This document shows positions 1 through 7,086 of a stretch of 33,163 bases of DNA, one piece after another. Where the stretch lies: the IMG/VR virus record IMGVR_UViG_3300048922_000093, positions 1 to 33,163 of that record, one strand, 5' to 3'. The notes under the pieces were generated by a model. The model did not search any database, was not told the DNA's origin, and saw nothing but the letters and a program-made list of their open reading frames with translations. This stretch comes from a virus. The translations under genes were made by a program, and so were the position numbers. Every line of letters starts with the position of its first letter. Positions within the stretch are counted from its first letter, which is position 1.

Positions 1-22
1 ATTTTATAGCGTCTGATTTTTT

Positions 23-51
23 AGGAATAGCGTATTTGCAGCGATATTCCT
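23..51. promoter_or_regulatory. inverted repeat upstream of leuE, possible operator
   Basis: Seven-base arms AGGAATA (23-29) and TATTCCT (45-51) form a perfect inverted repeat, with arm centres 22 bp apart, about 27 bp upstream of the leuE start. Two helical turns is a common spacing for a dimeric regulator. E. coli leuE is controlled by Lrp, so an Lrp-type or local regulator is possible, but the arms do not clearly match an Lrp consensus. The window starts too close to show the whole promoter. Confidence 0.3.
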
Positions 52-77
52 GTTGTGTTTAGCAAAAGGAGGGAGAA

Positions 78-713
78 GTGTTTGCGGAGTTTGGCGTACT
101 GAATTTCTGGACGTATGTTGTCGGCGCGTTTTTTATCGTGCTGGTGCCAGGGCCGAATACCCTGTTTGTGCTCAAAACCGGGATCGGTCACGGCGTTAAA
201 AAAGGGTATCTTGCCGCCACTGGCGTGTTTATCGGCGATGCGGTGCTGATGTTTCTGGCCTGGGCGGGCGTCGCGGCATTAATCCAGACTACGCCGGTAC
301 TGTTTAATATCGTGCGCTATCTCGGGGCTTTCTATCTGCTCTGGCTGGGCGGCAAAATGCTCTGGTCAGTGGTGAACCGTCAGAAAAACGCGCATGAGAG
401 CGGCCCCGAACCGGCCAGTATGATCATGAAACGTTCGCTGGTATTAAGCCTGACCAATCCCAAAGCGATTCTGTTCTACGTATCGTTCTTCGTTCAGTTC
501 ATTGACGTGAATGCGCAGAGCACCGGCACTTCTTTCCTGATCCTCGCGACGACGCTGGAGTTGATAAGCTTCATGTATATGAGCTTCCTGATCTTCTCAG
601 GCGCGTTTGTCACGCGTTATCTGAAAACGAAGAAGAAACTGGCAAAGCTGGGGAACGGGCTGATAGGGCTGCTGTTTGTCGGGTTTGCGGCGAGGCTGGC
701 GTCGCTGCATTGA
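78..713 (+). CDS. leuE: leucine efflux protein LeuE (LysE/RhtB family)
   Basis: Inner-membrane amino-acid exporter of the LysE/RhtB family; the E. coli homologue exports leucine and some other hydrophobic amino acids. The 211-residue product is close to the 212 residues of E. coli LeuE and is very hydrophobic, with about six membrane segments. The family's N-terminal motif VPGPNT is at residues 23-28 and the conserved [11 protein letters not shown] segment is near residues 124-134. The start is a GTG preceded by a strong AGGAGG ribosome site. It is a host gene: the prophage begins 10 bp after its stop codon, inside its terminator, so the reading frame is untouched. Confidence in the family is very high; substrate range is inferred from E. 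coli. Confidence 0.95.
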   Translation: MFAEFGVLNFWTYVVGAFFIVLVPGPNTLFVLKTGIGHGVKKGYLAATGVFIGDAVLMFLAWAGVAALIQTTPVLFNIVRYLGAFYLLWLGGKMLWSVVNRQKNAHESGPEPASMIMKRSLVLSLTNPKAILFYVSFFVQFIDVNAQSTGTSFLILATTLELISFMYMSFLIFSGAFVTRYLKTKKKLAKLGNGLIGLLFVGFAARLASLH

Positions 714-723
714 TGGTTTGAAA

Positions 724-744
724 GGCTCCTGAGGGAGCCTTTTT
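724..744 (+). repeat. attL core, identical to the leuE terminator hairpin
   Basis: A 21-bp stretch, stem GGCTCC / GGAGCC with loop TGAG followed by five T, recurs exactly at 31715-31735. The two copies bracket the P2-type prophage, with the integrase gene next to this one, as expected for attL. The same sequence is a classical intrinsic terminator directly after leuE. Repeat identity is seen directly; the crossover position within it cannot be fixed from the sequence. Confidence 0.85.
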
Positions 745-747
745 AAT

Positions 748-777
748 GTCTGGCGTAGCTGGTAAGCCGCGCCAGAC
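748..777. other. inverted repeat in the attP arm between core and arm sites
   Basis: Perfect 8-bp arms GTCTGGCG (748-755) and CGCCAGAC (770-777) with a 14-nt loop lie just inside the prophage, between the att core and the arm-type integrase sites. There is no T-run, so it is not an obvious terminator. Its role is unknown; a structural or protein-binding role in recombination is possible. Confidence 0.35.
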
Positions 778-823
778 AAGGCTTCACGTTTTATTACTAG
801 CAGCCAAAAGCCATAAAAAGCGG

Positions 824-1834
824 CTAGGGTGTGGACACATTGTGGACACTCTTACCACCATTAGCACCCTTCAGCGGGTTAAGCGAAATCGCGTCCTGCA
901 GGTACTGAGGAGCGAAGTGCGCATAGACCATTGTCTGCGCAATTTTCGTATGACCTAAGATCCTCTGCAGTGTGATGATATTGCCCCCGTTAATCATAAA
1001 GTGCGTGGCGAAAGAGTGTCGTAGTGCATGTGTTGCTTGCCCCGCCGGTAAGTCGGGCTTAACTTCTTTGAGGATTCGCCTAAATTCAGCATAACTGGCA
1101 TCAGGAAACAGAAAGCCTCGTGCTTTGCCGACTACGTAAGCCGCAACGTCATCAGAGATCGGGACCGTGCGCGGTGTGTTGGTTTTCGTCTTAACGAAAG
1201 ACACCCGGTTATGAATCACGTTCTCCGCTTTCAGCCTTGCAGCCTCACCCCATCTTGCCCCGGTACTCAGACACAAGACGGCAATTTTACGATTATCTCC
1301 TGATAGCGCTGCCAGTAAGGCGTCAATTTCCTCAAGAGTGAGATAGCCCGTTTCGGCAGTCTGCTCTTTCAGTTTTTTGAACCCCCTAAACGGATGCTCG
1401 CCGTTATACATTTCTGACTCAATCAGGGTAGTAAACATTCCACCTAATGTAATCAGGTCGCGGTTGATGGTAGTTGGCTTAATACCTTCAGCCCGTCGTT
1501 GAGCACAATATTGCGTTATCAGGCTCTTGGTGATCTGGAAAGCGCATGGGTTACCGGTCATCGTTTCGAAACGCTCAATTTTCCTGAGATACGATTGACC
1601 GTGTTCCTCGTGTTTACCTTTCAGCTTCCACCATAACTCTTTCAGTTCTGACAGTTGGCGTTTGTCCGTTGGTTTTGAAAGCCATTCCTTTGAGTGATGG
1701 TTATATTGAGTATGCTTTTCAAAAGCCATCGCCTCGCTTTTCTTGTCGAACTTCCGACGGATGCGTTTTCCGTTACGCCCGGTCGGTCTAATGTCCACTT
1801 CATATCGACCATCATCGAGCTTTTTAACAGACAT
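824..1834 (-). CDS. int: P2-type tyrosine integrase
   Basis: Site-specific recombinase that inserts and, with Cox, excises the prophage. The 336-residue product (P2 Int is 337) opens with MSVKKLDDGRYEVDIRPTGR, which closely matches P2 Int from memory. The catalytic set is complete: Arg194 (TGARWGEA), His269 and Arg272 (HALRHSF), His295 (LGHT) and nucleophile Tyr304 (MVYAHF). An ATG at 1834 preceded by GGGAGG was chosen over a longer upstream frame without a ribosome site. The gene is transcribed leftward after C, and its 3' end overlaps the arm-type sites. The att core used here is unlike the P2 core, so its core specificity must differ although the protein is P2-like. Confidence 0.96.
   Translation of the reverse strand: MSVKKLDDGRYEVDIRPTGRNGKRIRRKFDKKSEAMAFEKHTQYNHHSKEWLSKPTDKRQLSELKELWWKLKGKHEEHGQSYLRKIERFETMTGNPCAFQITKSLITQYCAQRRAEGIKPTTINRDLITLGGMFTTLIESEMYNGEHPFRGFKKLKEQTAETGYLTLEEIDALLAALSGDNRKIAVLCLSTGARWGEAARLKAENVIHNRVSFVKTKTNTPRTVPISDDVAAYVVGKARGFLFPDASYAEFRRILKEVKPDLPAGQATHALRHSFATHFMINGGNIITLQRILGHTKIAQTMVYAHFAPQYLQDAISLNPLKGANGGKSVHNVSTP
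830..848. other. paired integrase arm-type sites (left arm)
   Basis: Two copies of TGTGGACA, at 830-837 and 841-848, are 11 bp apart. P2 integrase arm sites have a core of this type. They lie within the last codons of the integrase gene. A matching pair, TGTGGTCA and TGTGGACG with the same 11-bp spacing, lies in the other arm at 31648-31666. Together with the att core they give the expected P2 attP layout. Confidence 0.65.
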
Positions 1835-1895
1835 AAAGCCTCCCGATGATGTTACTGCGTACTTCAATTTCCTGATTTAAATAGCAAAAACTCAC

Positions 1896-1912
1896 TGTGC
1901 ATTTACTGCACA
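1896..1912. other. small inverted repeat between C and int
   Basis: TGTGCA (1896-1901) and TGCACA (1907-1912) form a 6-bp stem with a 5-nt loop in the short gap between the C and int genes. No T-run follows on either strand, so termination is doubtful; attenuation or mRNA processing between C and int is possible. Confidence 0.25.
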
Positions 1913-1930
1913 AATAAGCGCCATAAATAG

Positions 1931-2230
1931 TTAGCCAGTTTTCTGGTCTGAGTGGGATGACGTTGTTGTCTGCTGCCCAAAGTGCGCGAGAGCCGGTGCA
2001 ATCTGCCCAGCTTCGGGTGTTATTTGATCAGTCATGAACCACATGGTGTATTTCGTGAAGCGTGGGTGCTGGAGGATTTTCATGATTTGTTCGATTCCCG
2101 GCTTTTTGTCGCCGGCTTCATAACTACAAAAAGAACCGTAAACGATTCCAGTTAACTCGCTGAATTGTCTCCTATTTAACCTTTCTGACTCTCTTATCAG
2201 CTTGATTTTTTCATGGATCTGTATTGACAT
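1931..2230 (-). CDS. C: P2-type lysogeny repressor C
   Basis: Short immunity repressor that holds the early promoter off in the lysogen. It has 99 residues, exactly the length of P2 C. A helix-turn-helix spans about residues 20-45 (RRQFSELTGIVYGSFCSYEAG), and the C-terminal segment with GQIAPALAHFGQ is near-identical to P2 C as I recall it. P2 C has no RecA-cleavage domain and none is seen here, so SOS induction through C is not expected. It is divergent from cox across a 124-bp control region; its ribosome site AGGTGA overlaps one of the ATCACCTAT repeats there. The N-terminal half differs from P2, suggesting its own immunity specificity. Confidence 0.93.
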   Translation of the reverse strand: MSIQIHEKIKLIRESERLNRRQFSELTGIVYGSFCSYEAGDKKPGIEQIMKILQHPRFTKYTMWFMTDQITPEAGQIAPALAHFGQQTTTSSHSDQKTG

Positions 2231-2233
2231 AAA

Positions 2234-2262
2234 ATCACCTATAGTTGAACATTATCACCTAT
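2234..2262. promoter_or_regulatory. tandem direct repeats, candidate C operator
   Basis: ATCACCTAT occurs at 2234-2242 and 2254-2262, a 20-bp period. A related ATCACCTTT is at 2289-2297. P2 C binds two short direct repeats about two helical turns apart in this location, so these are the best operator candidates. The first copy also overlaps the C ribosome site. A TATAAC at 2273-2278 may be the -10 of the rightward early promoter, though I see no good -35. Confidence 0.55.
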
Positions 2263-2295
2263 CGTAGATTTATATAACCGATGGGTGAATCACCT

Positions 2296-2325
2296 TTTAG
2301 AGCAACTAAACCCTATTTAGAGCAA
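2296..2325. promoter_or_regulatory. second tandem repeat pair, candidate Cox boxes
   Basis: TTTAGAGCAA occurs exactly at 2296-2305 and 2316-2325, again with a 20-bp period. P2 Cox binds several short direct repeats (from memory TTAAAGNCA-like) in the C-cox region to repress the C promoter; these repeats agree at 6 of 9 positions. Assignment to Cox rather than C is inference from location and weak similarity. Confidence 0.45.
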
Positions 2326-2354
2326 TTAATCACACTAAAGGAGAATCGTAACAG

Positions 2355-2630
2355 ATGAGTAACCAGCTTGTAAGCAGAACAGATGCGGTTCCATATCAGG
2401 AATTTGCCCGTCTTATTGGAAAAACTCCCGCAGCGGTTAAAGGGATGATTGAGAAGGGCAAGTTGCCTGTTGTTGAGATGACCGATCCGCAGTCAACGAG
2501 TGGGCGCGCAGGGGAATATTGGGTTTATCTGCCTGCCTGGAACAAGGGTATGAAGATGGCATATGACAGCCGCCCGAAGGAAATTCGTGATGGTTGGCTG
2601 ATGTGGCTCGGATTAGGGGAGCCAGTATGA
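2355..2630 (+). CDS. cox: Cox: excisionase and repressor of the C promoter
   Basis: P2 Cox is both the directionality factor for excision and a repressor of the C/int promoter, so it commits the phage to lytic growth. The 91-residue product has the same length as P2 Cox and shares long blocks with it, such as TDAVPYQEFARLIGK near the N terminus and SRPKEIRDGWLMWLGLGEP at the end. The N-terminal half is a winged-helix DNA-binding domain (AVKGMIEKGKLPV). AGGAG lies about 12 nt before the ATG. The stop overlaps the next start (ATGA at 2627-2630), so the early genes are translationally coupled. Confidence 0.94.
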   Translation: MSNQLVSRTDAVPYQEFARLIGKTPAAVKGMIEKGKLPVVEMTDPQSTSGRAGEYWVYLPAWNKGMKMAYDSRPKEIRDGWLMWLGLGEPV

Positions 2631-2800
2631 ATAGTGAACCTCGCTGTATTGCACAGTTGCTTCGAAGAGAAAGCCCTAATCCTATCAACTTCACCATCAC
2701 TCACGGTCGCGGCCGCAAGGGCATAATCATCCGAACCCGTAAGCCGGGCGTTATCGAGAAGGTTCGCCGTCTGGTCAAAAAGAGAGGACTGTGGTTATGA
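2627..2800 (+). CDS. small early protein, orf78/Fil-like
   Basis: A 57-residue basic protein with the start MNSEPRCIAQLLRRESPNP followed by HGRGRKG. It occupies the P2 orf78 position between cox and B. The pattern LLKRxSP...HGxG resembles the Fil family of 186-like phages, whose overexpression causes host filamentation, but similarity is partial and from memory. It overlaps cox and B by ATGA at both ends, which supports real translation in the early operon. Function here is unproven. Confidence 0.75.
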   Translation: MNSEPRCIAQLLRRESPNPINFTITHGRGRKGIIIRTRKPGVIEKVRRLVKKRGLWL

Positions 2801-3297
2801 CGGTAATGACACTGGACGTGATCCACAAACAGCCAATAGCGCTTCGCGGTCTGGTCTGCAAGTATCTGGCTCAGCCTCGCTGGCAGGACACGTGCGATTT
2901 TTACAATCAGATGATGGAGCGGGAGCGTCTTACGGTTTGTTTCCATGCTCAATTAAAACAGCGTCACTCTGTCATGCGCTTAGAGGAAATGACCGAAGCC
3001 GATCGTGAGCGTCTTGTTTGCGCGCTTGATGAATTGAGAAATGCATTCGCCCGGCACCGCCAACTTGGCGTGTCGAAAGCAACCTTCATCAGCCGCCTGA
3101 CCGTTAGCCAAAGGCGATCACTGTTTCTTCATGCGGGACTGACAGAGCAGGAATTTATGATGCCGCACTGGCGTTTGAATGAAGAGGGCTGTTATTGGCG
3201 CGACAAACTTTTCCGCGCTCTGCGAGAGCTGTTCAGCCTTTTTGAGTACGCACCAACTATTTTAACCTCGGTAAAACCTGAGCAGTATTTACATTAA
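2797..3297 (+). CDS. B: replication protein B (P2 gpB type)
   Basis: P2 gpB is needed for lagging-strand synthesis and works with host DnaB, acting like a helicase loader. From the ATG at 2797 the protein has 166 residues, the P2 length. Segments such as CDFYNQMMERERLTVCFHAQ and LFRALRELFSLFEYAPTILT are strongly P2-like. This ATG overlaps the stop of the upstream gene and was preferred over a GTG two codons earlier. It lies in the early operon between the Fil-like gene and the small DUF genes leading to A. Confidence 0.9.
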   Translation: MTVMTLDVIHKQPIALRGLVCKYLAQPRWQDTCDFYNQMMERERLTVCFHAQLKQRHSVMRLEEMTEADRERLVCALDELRNAFARHRQLGVSKATFISRLTVSQRRSLFLHAGLTEQEFMMPHWRLNEEGCYWRDKLFRALRELFSLFEYAPTILTSVKPEQYLH

Positions 3298-3363
3298 TTA
3301 ATCTGGATTCGACTTATTACGCGCCTTACAGCGTGGGGACTCCTTTTGTCCGGAGATAGGCAA

Positions 3364-3582
3364 ATGCAAAAACAAAATACAGCACAGCGGGGGATGTGTT
3401 CGGCACATCTGGCGCAGGCAGTAAGCGAGGCTCAGCGCGACACGGCGACCCGTTTCTCTTCTCAGTTTGACGGACTTATCGCGTACATCAGTAAGTCAGA
3501 ACTTAATCGCACCGAGATTATCGAGTTATTAGGCCAGGAGTCGGAAAAGCTACACAACTCAATTTTCGGTAGAGCTGGCTAA
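3364..3582 (+). CDS. small early protein, DUF2732-like
   Basis: A 72-residue, mostly helical protein with no cysteine pair or membrane segment. The core AHLAQAVSEAQRDTATRFSSQ followed by LIAYISKSELNRTEIIELL matches the pattern of the DUF2732 proteins common between B and A in P2-like phages. GGAGATAGG precedes the ATG at 3364. Function is unknown in the family; P2 carries several small non-essential genes in this interval. Confidence 0.8.
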   Translation: MQKQNTAQRGMCSAHLAQAVSEAQRDTATRFSSQFDGLIAYISKSELNRTEIIELLGQESEKLHNSIFGRAG

Positions 3583-3604
3583 CCACTTTTAACAGGAAGC
3601 AAAA

Positions 3605-3868
3605 ATGAGCATACGCATCGAGATTAATAACCAATACGTCATCACCAGTGATCGCTACCAATTCATTTTGCAGGAAAAAAAGACCGCTACATCCGGGAAG
3701 AATGAAGGTAAGGAATGGCTGGACGTTGTGGGTTACTACCCAACTATCCACAAGCTTATCTCAGGGCTGGTATTGCATGATCTTTTGACCAGCGATCTTA
3801 CCGGCTTCTCAGTTCTGGAAGCTCGGATTGAACGCTTGGGGAAGCAATGTCTGGACGCTTTTAAATAA
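3605..3868 (+). CDS. small early protein, DUF5405-like
   Basis: An 87-residue protein starting MSIRIEINNQYVITSDRYQF with the later block GYYPTIHKLISGLV. These features match the DUF5405 family found directly before gene A in P2-like phages. AGGAAG lies a few bases before the ATG. It ends one base before the A start, so the two are probably coupled. Function is not known. Confidence 0.82.
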   Translation: MSIRIEINNQYVITSDRYQFILQEKKTATSGKNEGKEWLDVVGYYPTIHKLISGLVLHDLLTSDLTGFSVLEARIERLGKQCLDAFK

Positions 3869-3869
3869 T

Positions 3870-6167
3870 ATGTCCAACGAACCTCGGGGGCGTGTTGCCC
3901 CCTCGCCACCACCACCATTTTTGAAGGGCACCAGTGATTCATTCGTTGGTGCTTATCCCTGGAATAACGTCACCAAAGAGGCTATTGGCCGCGACAGACC
4001 CCTTACACGTGCCGAACTCCGTCAGGTGCAAGGTGTTTTAAACCGAATTGACCGTCTGCCGTTTTTCCTGCAAACGCTGTTTACATCGCGTTATAACTTC
4101 ATCCGCCGTAAAAAGAGCCCTTTAGGTGGGCTGTATTTCCTTAAAAACACGTTTGAGCGCAAGCTGCTGCCGCGTCTTGAGCGTGTTAATGAGCTGTGCG
4201 GGATGAATGAATCCGCCTCGATTGGGTTTCTGTCCGAGCGCGACCAGTATGCGCGCTTACCAGATATGAATGACAAAGAGCTCAGGAAGTTTGCGGCCAG
4301 AATTGCCTCTCAGCTCTGGAGCAAATACGAGGAGTTAAGCGACGCATGGGCGGAGGCTCACGGCGGGAAAGAGACACTTTTCACCGATGAAGCTCAGTCG
4401 CACCTATACGGGCAAGTGGCCGGTATTGCTCGCACATTTAACATCAACCCGATGTACTGGAAAAAATACCGTAAGGGTCAGATGACGATCCGCATGGCAT
4501 TTTCCGCTATTTCCCGACTGATTAAGGATGAGTGGTGGGTTAACCAGCTCAAGGCGCAGCGTATGCGCTGGTGCGAGGCGCTGCTCATCGCTGCCGGTGA
4601 GGTCAATAAAGACCGCTCACCTTACGCCAGCAAAAGGGCGATCCGCGATGTTCACGCGCGCCGCCTGGCTAATCTTGAATACCTCAAATCATGCGAGCTG
4701 GAAAACAAAGTCACCGGCGAACGTATCGACCTCATCAGTAAGGTCATGGGGAGTATCTCAAACCCTGAAATACGTCGTATGGAGCTGATGAATACCATCG
4801 CCGGGATTGAACGTTACGCGGCCAGCGTTGGTGATGTGGGAATGTTTATCACGCTGACCACGCCGTCGAAGTATCACCCGACTCGTCAGGTCGGCAAAGG
4901 TGAAAGCAAAACGGTACAGCTCAATCACGGCTGGAACGAAACCGCATTCACGCCCAAAGACGGCCAGCGCTATCTTTGCCGAATCTGGAGCCTCATGCGC
5001 ACTGCGTTCAAAGATAACGATTTAGAAGTTTACGGGATGCGTGTTGTCGAGCCGCACCACGACGGCACGCCACACTGGCACATGATGCTTTTTTGCAAAC
5101 CCGGTCAACGTAAAGCCATTAACGAAATTATGCGTCGTTATGCCCTTAAAGAGGACGGGCACGAAAAGGGCGCGGCAAAACAGCGCTTTGAGTCCCGTCA
5201 TCTTAATCAGGGCGGTGCGGCGGGTTACATCGCTAAATACATTGCCAAAAATATCGACGGCTACGCGCTCGATGGCCAGCTCGACCACGACACCGGCAAG
5301 CCGCTGAAAGACACGGCCGCAGCCGTTACCGCATGGGCGTCTACATGGCGCATCCCTCAGTTTAAACCGATTGGCCTTCCGACAATGGGCGCCTACCGCG
5401 AACTGCGCAAGCTGCCGCGCGGCGTGAGTATCGCCAGCGAGTTTGACGACCGTGTCGAGGCTGCGCGAGCGGCTGCAGATAAGGGCGATTTTGACCTGTA
5501 TATCATCGCGCAGGGCGGGGCAAATATGCCGCGTGATGCTCAGGCCGTCAGGGTCGCCCGAAAGCTGACGGATGAGGTCAACGAATACGAGGAGGATATC
5601 GAGAGAGTTATCGGGATTTATGCCCCTCACCTCGGGGCTCACCGTGTCCATGTAACCCGTACAGCCGAATGGCGCATTGTTCCAAAGGTTTTGGCCGTTG
5701 AGCCTTTGACCTTAAAAAGCGGCTCTGCCGCGCCTCGGAGTCCTGTCAATAACTGTGGGTTGGTTACCAACGGAGTCACCACGGATATGACGCCTACACC
5801 GTCTGAGCAAGCCGCAGCGGTGCTAAATCTTATTGAAAACGGGGTTATCGGTTGGGATGACCCGGAGGCCGTGAAGGTGCTCAGGGAGGCGCTGAAGGCG
5901 GGGGCTAAACCTCAAAACAGACAGCAACGAAACCGATCACTTTTAAAACAGGATGAATTAGCACCTTCAGCGCGCCTGACAAAATCGCAGCGCGACCAGA
6001 TATCACGCATCCGGTTTGACCTCGCACAGCATGGCATCACGCCGGAACGGTGGGAGCTGGATGTACTGGCGCAAGGTGCGACGGTGACCTACGGCGAGAA
6101 AAAATTCAGTTATGCGGTTGTTGATGAGTGGCCGGGGGATTCAACACAAACGGAGTGGAAACAATGA
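3870..6167 (+). CDS. A: replication initiation endonuclease A (HUH rolling-circle nickase)
   Basis: gpA nicks the phage origin and becomes covalently attached to the 5' end, starting rolling-circle replication. The 765-residue protein (P2 A is 761) has the HUH metal motif PHWH at His402 and His404 and the two-tyrosine motif GYIAKYIAKNI with Tyr453 and Tyr457, equivalent to Tyr450 and Tyr454 of P2. Blocks such as KVMGSISNPEIRRMELMN are conserved with P2. The ATG at 3870 lacks a clear ribosome site but is one base past the upstream stop, which favours coupling; the longer frame would need a TTG start. The origin lies inside the 3' part of this gene. P2 A acts mainly in cis. Confidence 0.96.
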   Translation: MSNEPRGRVAPSPPPPFLKGTSDSFVGAYPWNNVTKEAIGRDRPLTRAELRQVQGVLNRIDRLPFFLQTLFTSRYNFIRRKKSPLGGLYFLKNTFERKLLPRLERVNELCGMNESASIGFLSERDQYARLPDMNDKELRKFAARIASQLWSKYEELSDAWAEAHGGKETLFTDEAQSHLYGQVAGIARTFNINPMYWKKYRKGQMTIRMAFSAISRLIKDEWWVNQLKAQRMRWCEALLIAAGEVNKDRSPYASKRAIRDVHARRLANLEYLKSCELENKVTGERIDLISKVMGSISNPEIRRMELMNTIAGIERYAASVGDVGMFITLTTPSKYHPTRQVGKGESKTVQLNHGWNETAFTPKDGQRYLCRIWSLMRTAFKDNDLEVYGMRVVEPHHDGTPHWHMMLFCKPGQRKAINEIMRRYALKEDGHEKGAAKQRFESRHLNQGGAAGYIAKYIAKNIDGYALDGQLDHDTGKPLKDTAAAVTAWASTWRIPQFKPIGLPTMGAYRELRKLPRGVSIASEFDDRVEAARAAADKGDFDLYIIAQGGANMPRDAQAVRVARKLTDEVNEYEEDIERVIGIYAPHLGAHRVHVTRTAEWRIVPKVLAVEPLTLKSGSAAPRSPVNNCGLVTNGVTTDMTPTPSEQAAAVLNLIENGVIGWDDPEAVKVLREALKAGAKPQNRQQRNRSLLKQDELAPSARLTKSQRDQISRIRFDLAQHGITPERWELDVLAQGATVTYGEKKFSYAVVDEWPGDSTQTEWKQ
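5729..5750 (+). other. ori: probable replication origin / gpA nick site
   Basis: Within the A gene, the segment containing CGCCTCGGAGTCCTGTCAA closely resembles the P2 origin region as I remember it, and encodes the conserved AAPRSPVNNCG peptide. P2 ori lies at this relative place in A. The exact nick position cannot be confirmed here. Confidence 0.6.
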
Positions 6168-6256
6168 CAACCAAGTTAATCCAGATAGATAATTATCATA
6201 CACATAAAATGAATATGTGCGTGATATTTTTACTTTCCTCCCTTTGTCATACGTAA
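6164..6256 (+). CDS. 30-residue reading frame overlapping the end of A, possible remnant
   Basis: An ATG overlapping the A stop (ATGA at 6164-6167) opens a 30-codon frame starting MTTKLIQIDNYHTHK. The ATGA overlap is the same coupling used elsewhere in the early operon, so this could be a real small gene or the stump of one cut off when the AT-rich cargo arrived. The last ten residues are hydrophobic and cysteine-containing without a recognisable domain. Low confidence. Confidence 0.3.
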   Translation: MTTKLIQIDNYHTHKMNMCVIFLLSSLCHT

Positions 6257-6355
6257 CACCGTGTATTTACACAGTACTTATTGTGAGAGCTAAGTGGATA
6301 GAGAGCTAGATGAGCAGGTTGTGCTTGAACGAGTAGAAATGTTAGATTTTAATTA

Positions 6356-6386
6356 TAAGCACTCTGAGGTTATTTCAGAGTGCTTA
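6356..6386. terminator. bidirectional hairpin between A and the cargo operon
   Basis: A perfect 12-bp stem (core AGCACTCTGA at 6358-6367 and TCAGAGTGCT at 6375-6384) with a 7-nt loop lies 14 bp beyond the stop of the last cargo gene. Flanks are A/T rich on both sides without a pure T-run, so it probably limits converging transcripts from A and from the cargo operon. Confidence 0.7.
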
Positions 6387-6400
6387 GTAGTAAATTAAAT

Positions 6401-7072
6401 CTAAGAAGTGAAGTTGGTTACAGTAGAGAATATTTCTTCGAATATTTCTTCTGGAAAGTTAATGGAACCATTGGAGTTTACCTCCAAAGATTCATAACCA
6501 GCATTGTTCTTTACATTAAGTTTTACTTTATCGATGGTGAATTTAGCATTCTTGAAGATATTCTTAATCTCATCAATGGCATCGCTTGAAGACTCAAGTT
6601 CCAAAATACCAGAAGTATGTTTGTTGAAAGTTAAATCTTTCAATTTGGCTTTATGAACTTGCACTTTTTCGAACTGAGGTGTAAGTAATTGAATGAAATC
6701 ATCAATTTTTATAGTTAGTAACGAAACGTTAAAGTCAGACTCCGTTGCCTTAATAATATTTGATATAAAGCTTTTTATGCTTCTTGGTGGAGATTCAATG
6801 ATAAGGATAAATCTATCATTATATGCTCTACAAAACCAAAAGTTAAAATGGATATATTTGAAGTGTTCGAACTCAGTTTCATTACCATATGGATCAGTGA
6901 TGATTTCACGTACTTCAATTCTTTCAACATACTTTGATGATATAAAATTTTCTTCGTATGTGTTAATGCTAAAACCCCATCCTTTATCACTGTCAAAAGG
7001 AGTGTCAATGATAGATTTATATAACCCATCAAGTCCTGCTGGGAAGTTGGCATTAAACCATTTTGTTTTCAT
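6401..7072 (-). CDS. third gene of cargo operon, unknown protein
   Basis: A 223-residue soluble protein that I do not recognise. It starts MKTKWFNANFPAGLDGLYKS, has a central hydrophobic strand-rich part (FKYIHFNFWFCRAYNDRFILIIESPP) and a lysine-rich middle, with no signal peptide, membrane segment or obvious catalytic motif. AAGGAG lies 5 nt before its ATG and 14 bp separate it from the upstream gene, so it belongs to a three-gene operon. Base composition is clearly more AT-rich than the phage backbone, which signals separate acquisition. In P2 this place is held by tin and old, which block other phages; a partner or adaptor role in a similar module is the natural inference. Confidence 0.85.
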   Translation of the reverse strand: MKTKWFNANFPAGLDGLYKSIIDTPFDSDKGWGFSINTYEENFISSKYVERIEVREIITDPYGNETEFEHFKYIHFNFWFCRAYNDRFILIIESPPRSIKSFISNIIKATESDFNVSLLTIKIDDFIQLLTPQFEKVQVHKAKLKDLTFNKHTSGILELESSSDAIDEIKNIFKNAKFTIDKVKLNVKNNAGYESLEVNSNGSINFPEEIFEEIFSTVTNFTS

Positions 7073-7086
7073 AGCAACTCCTTTTA

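Noticed and set aside
51-56. TGTTGT before leuE as a late-activator site
   Set aside because: It is in host DNA outside the prophage and lacks a second half-site; chance match.
5022-5651. 209-codon antisense frame inside gene A
   Set aside because: It lies wholly opposite a well-supported replication gene, has no ribosome site or recognisable domain, and is expected from codon composition.
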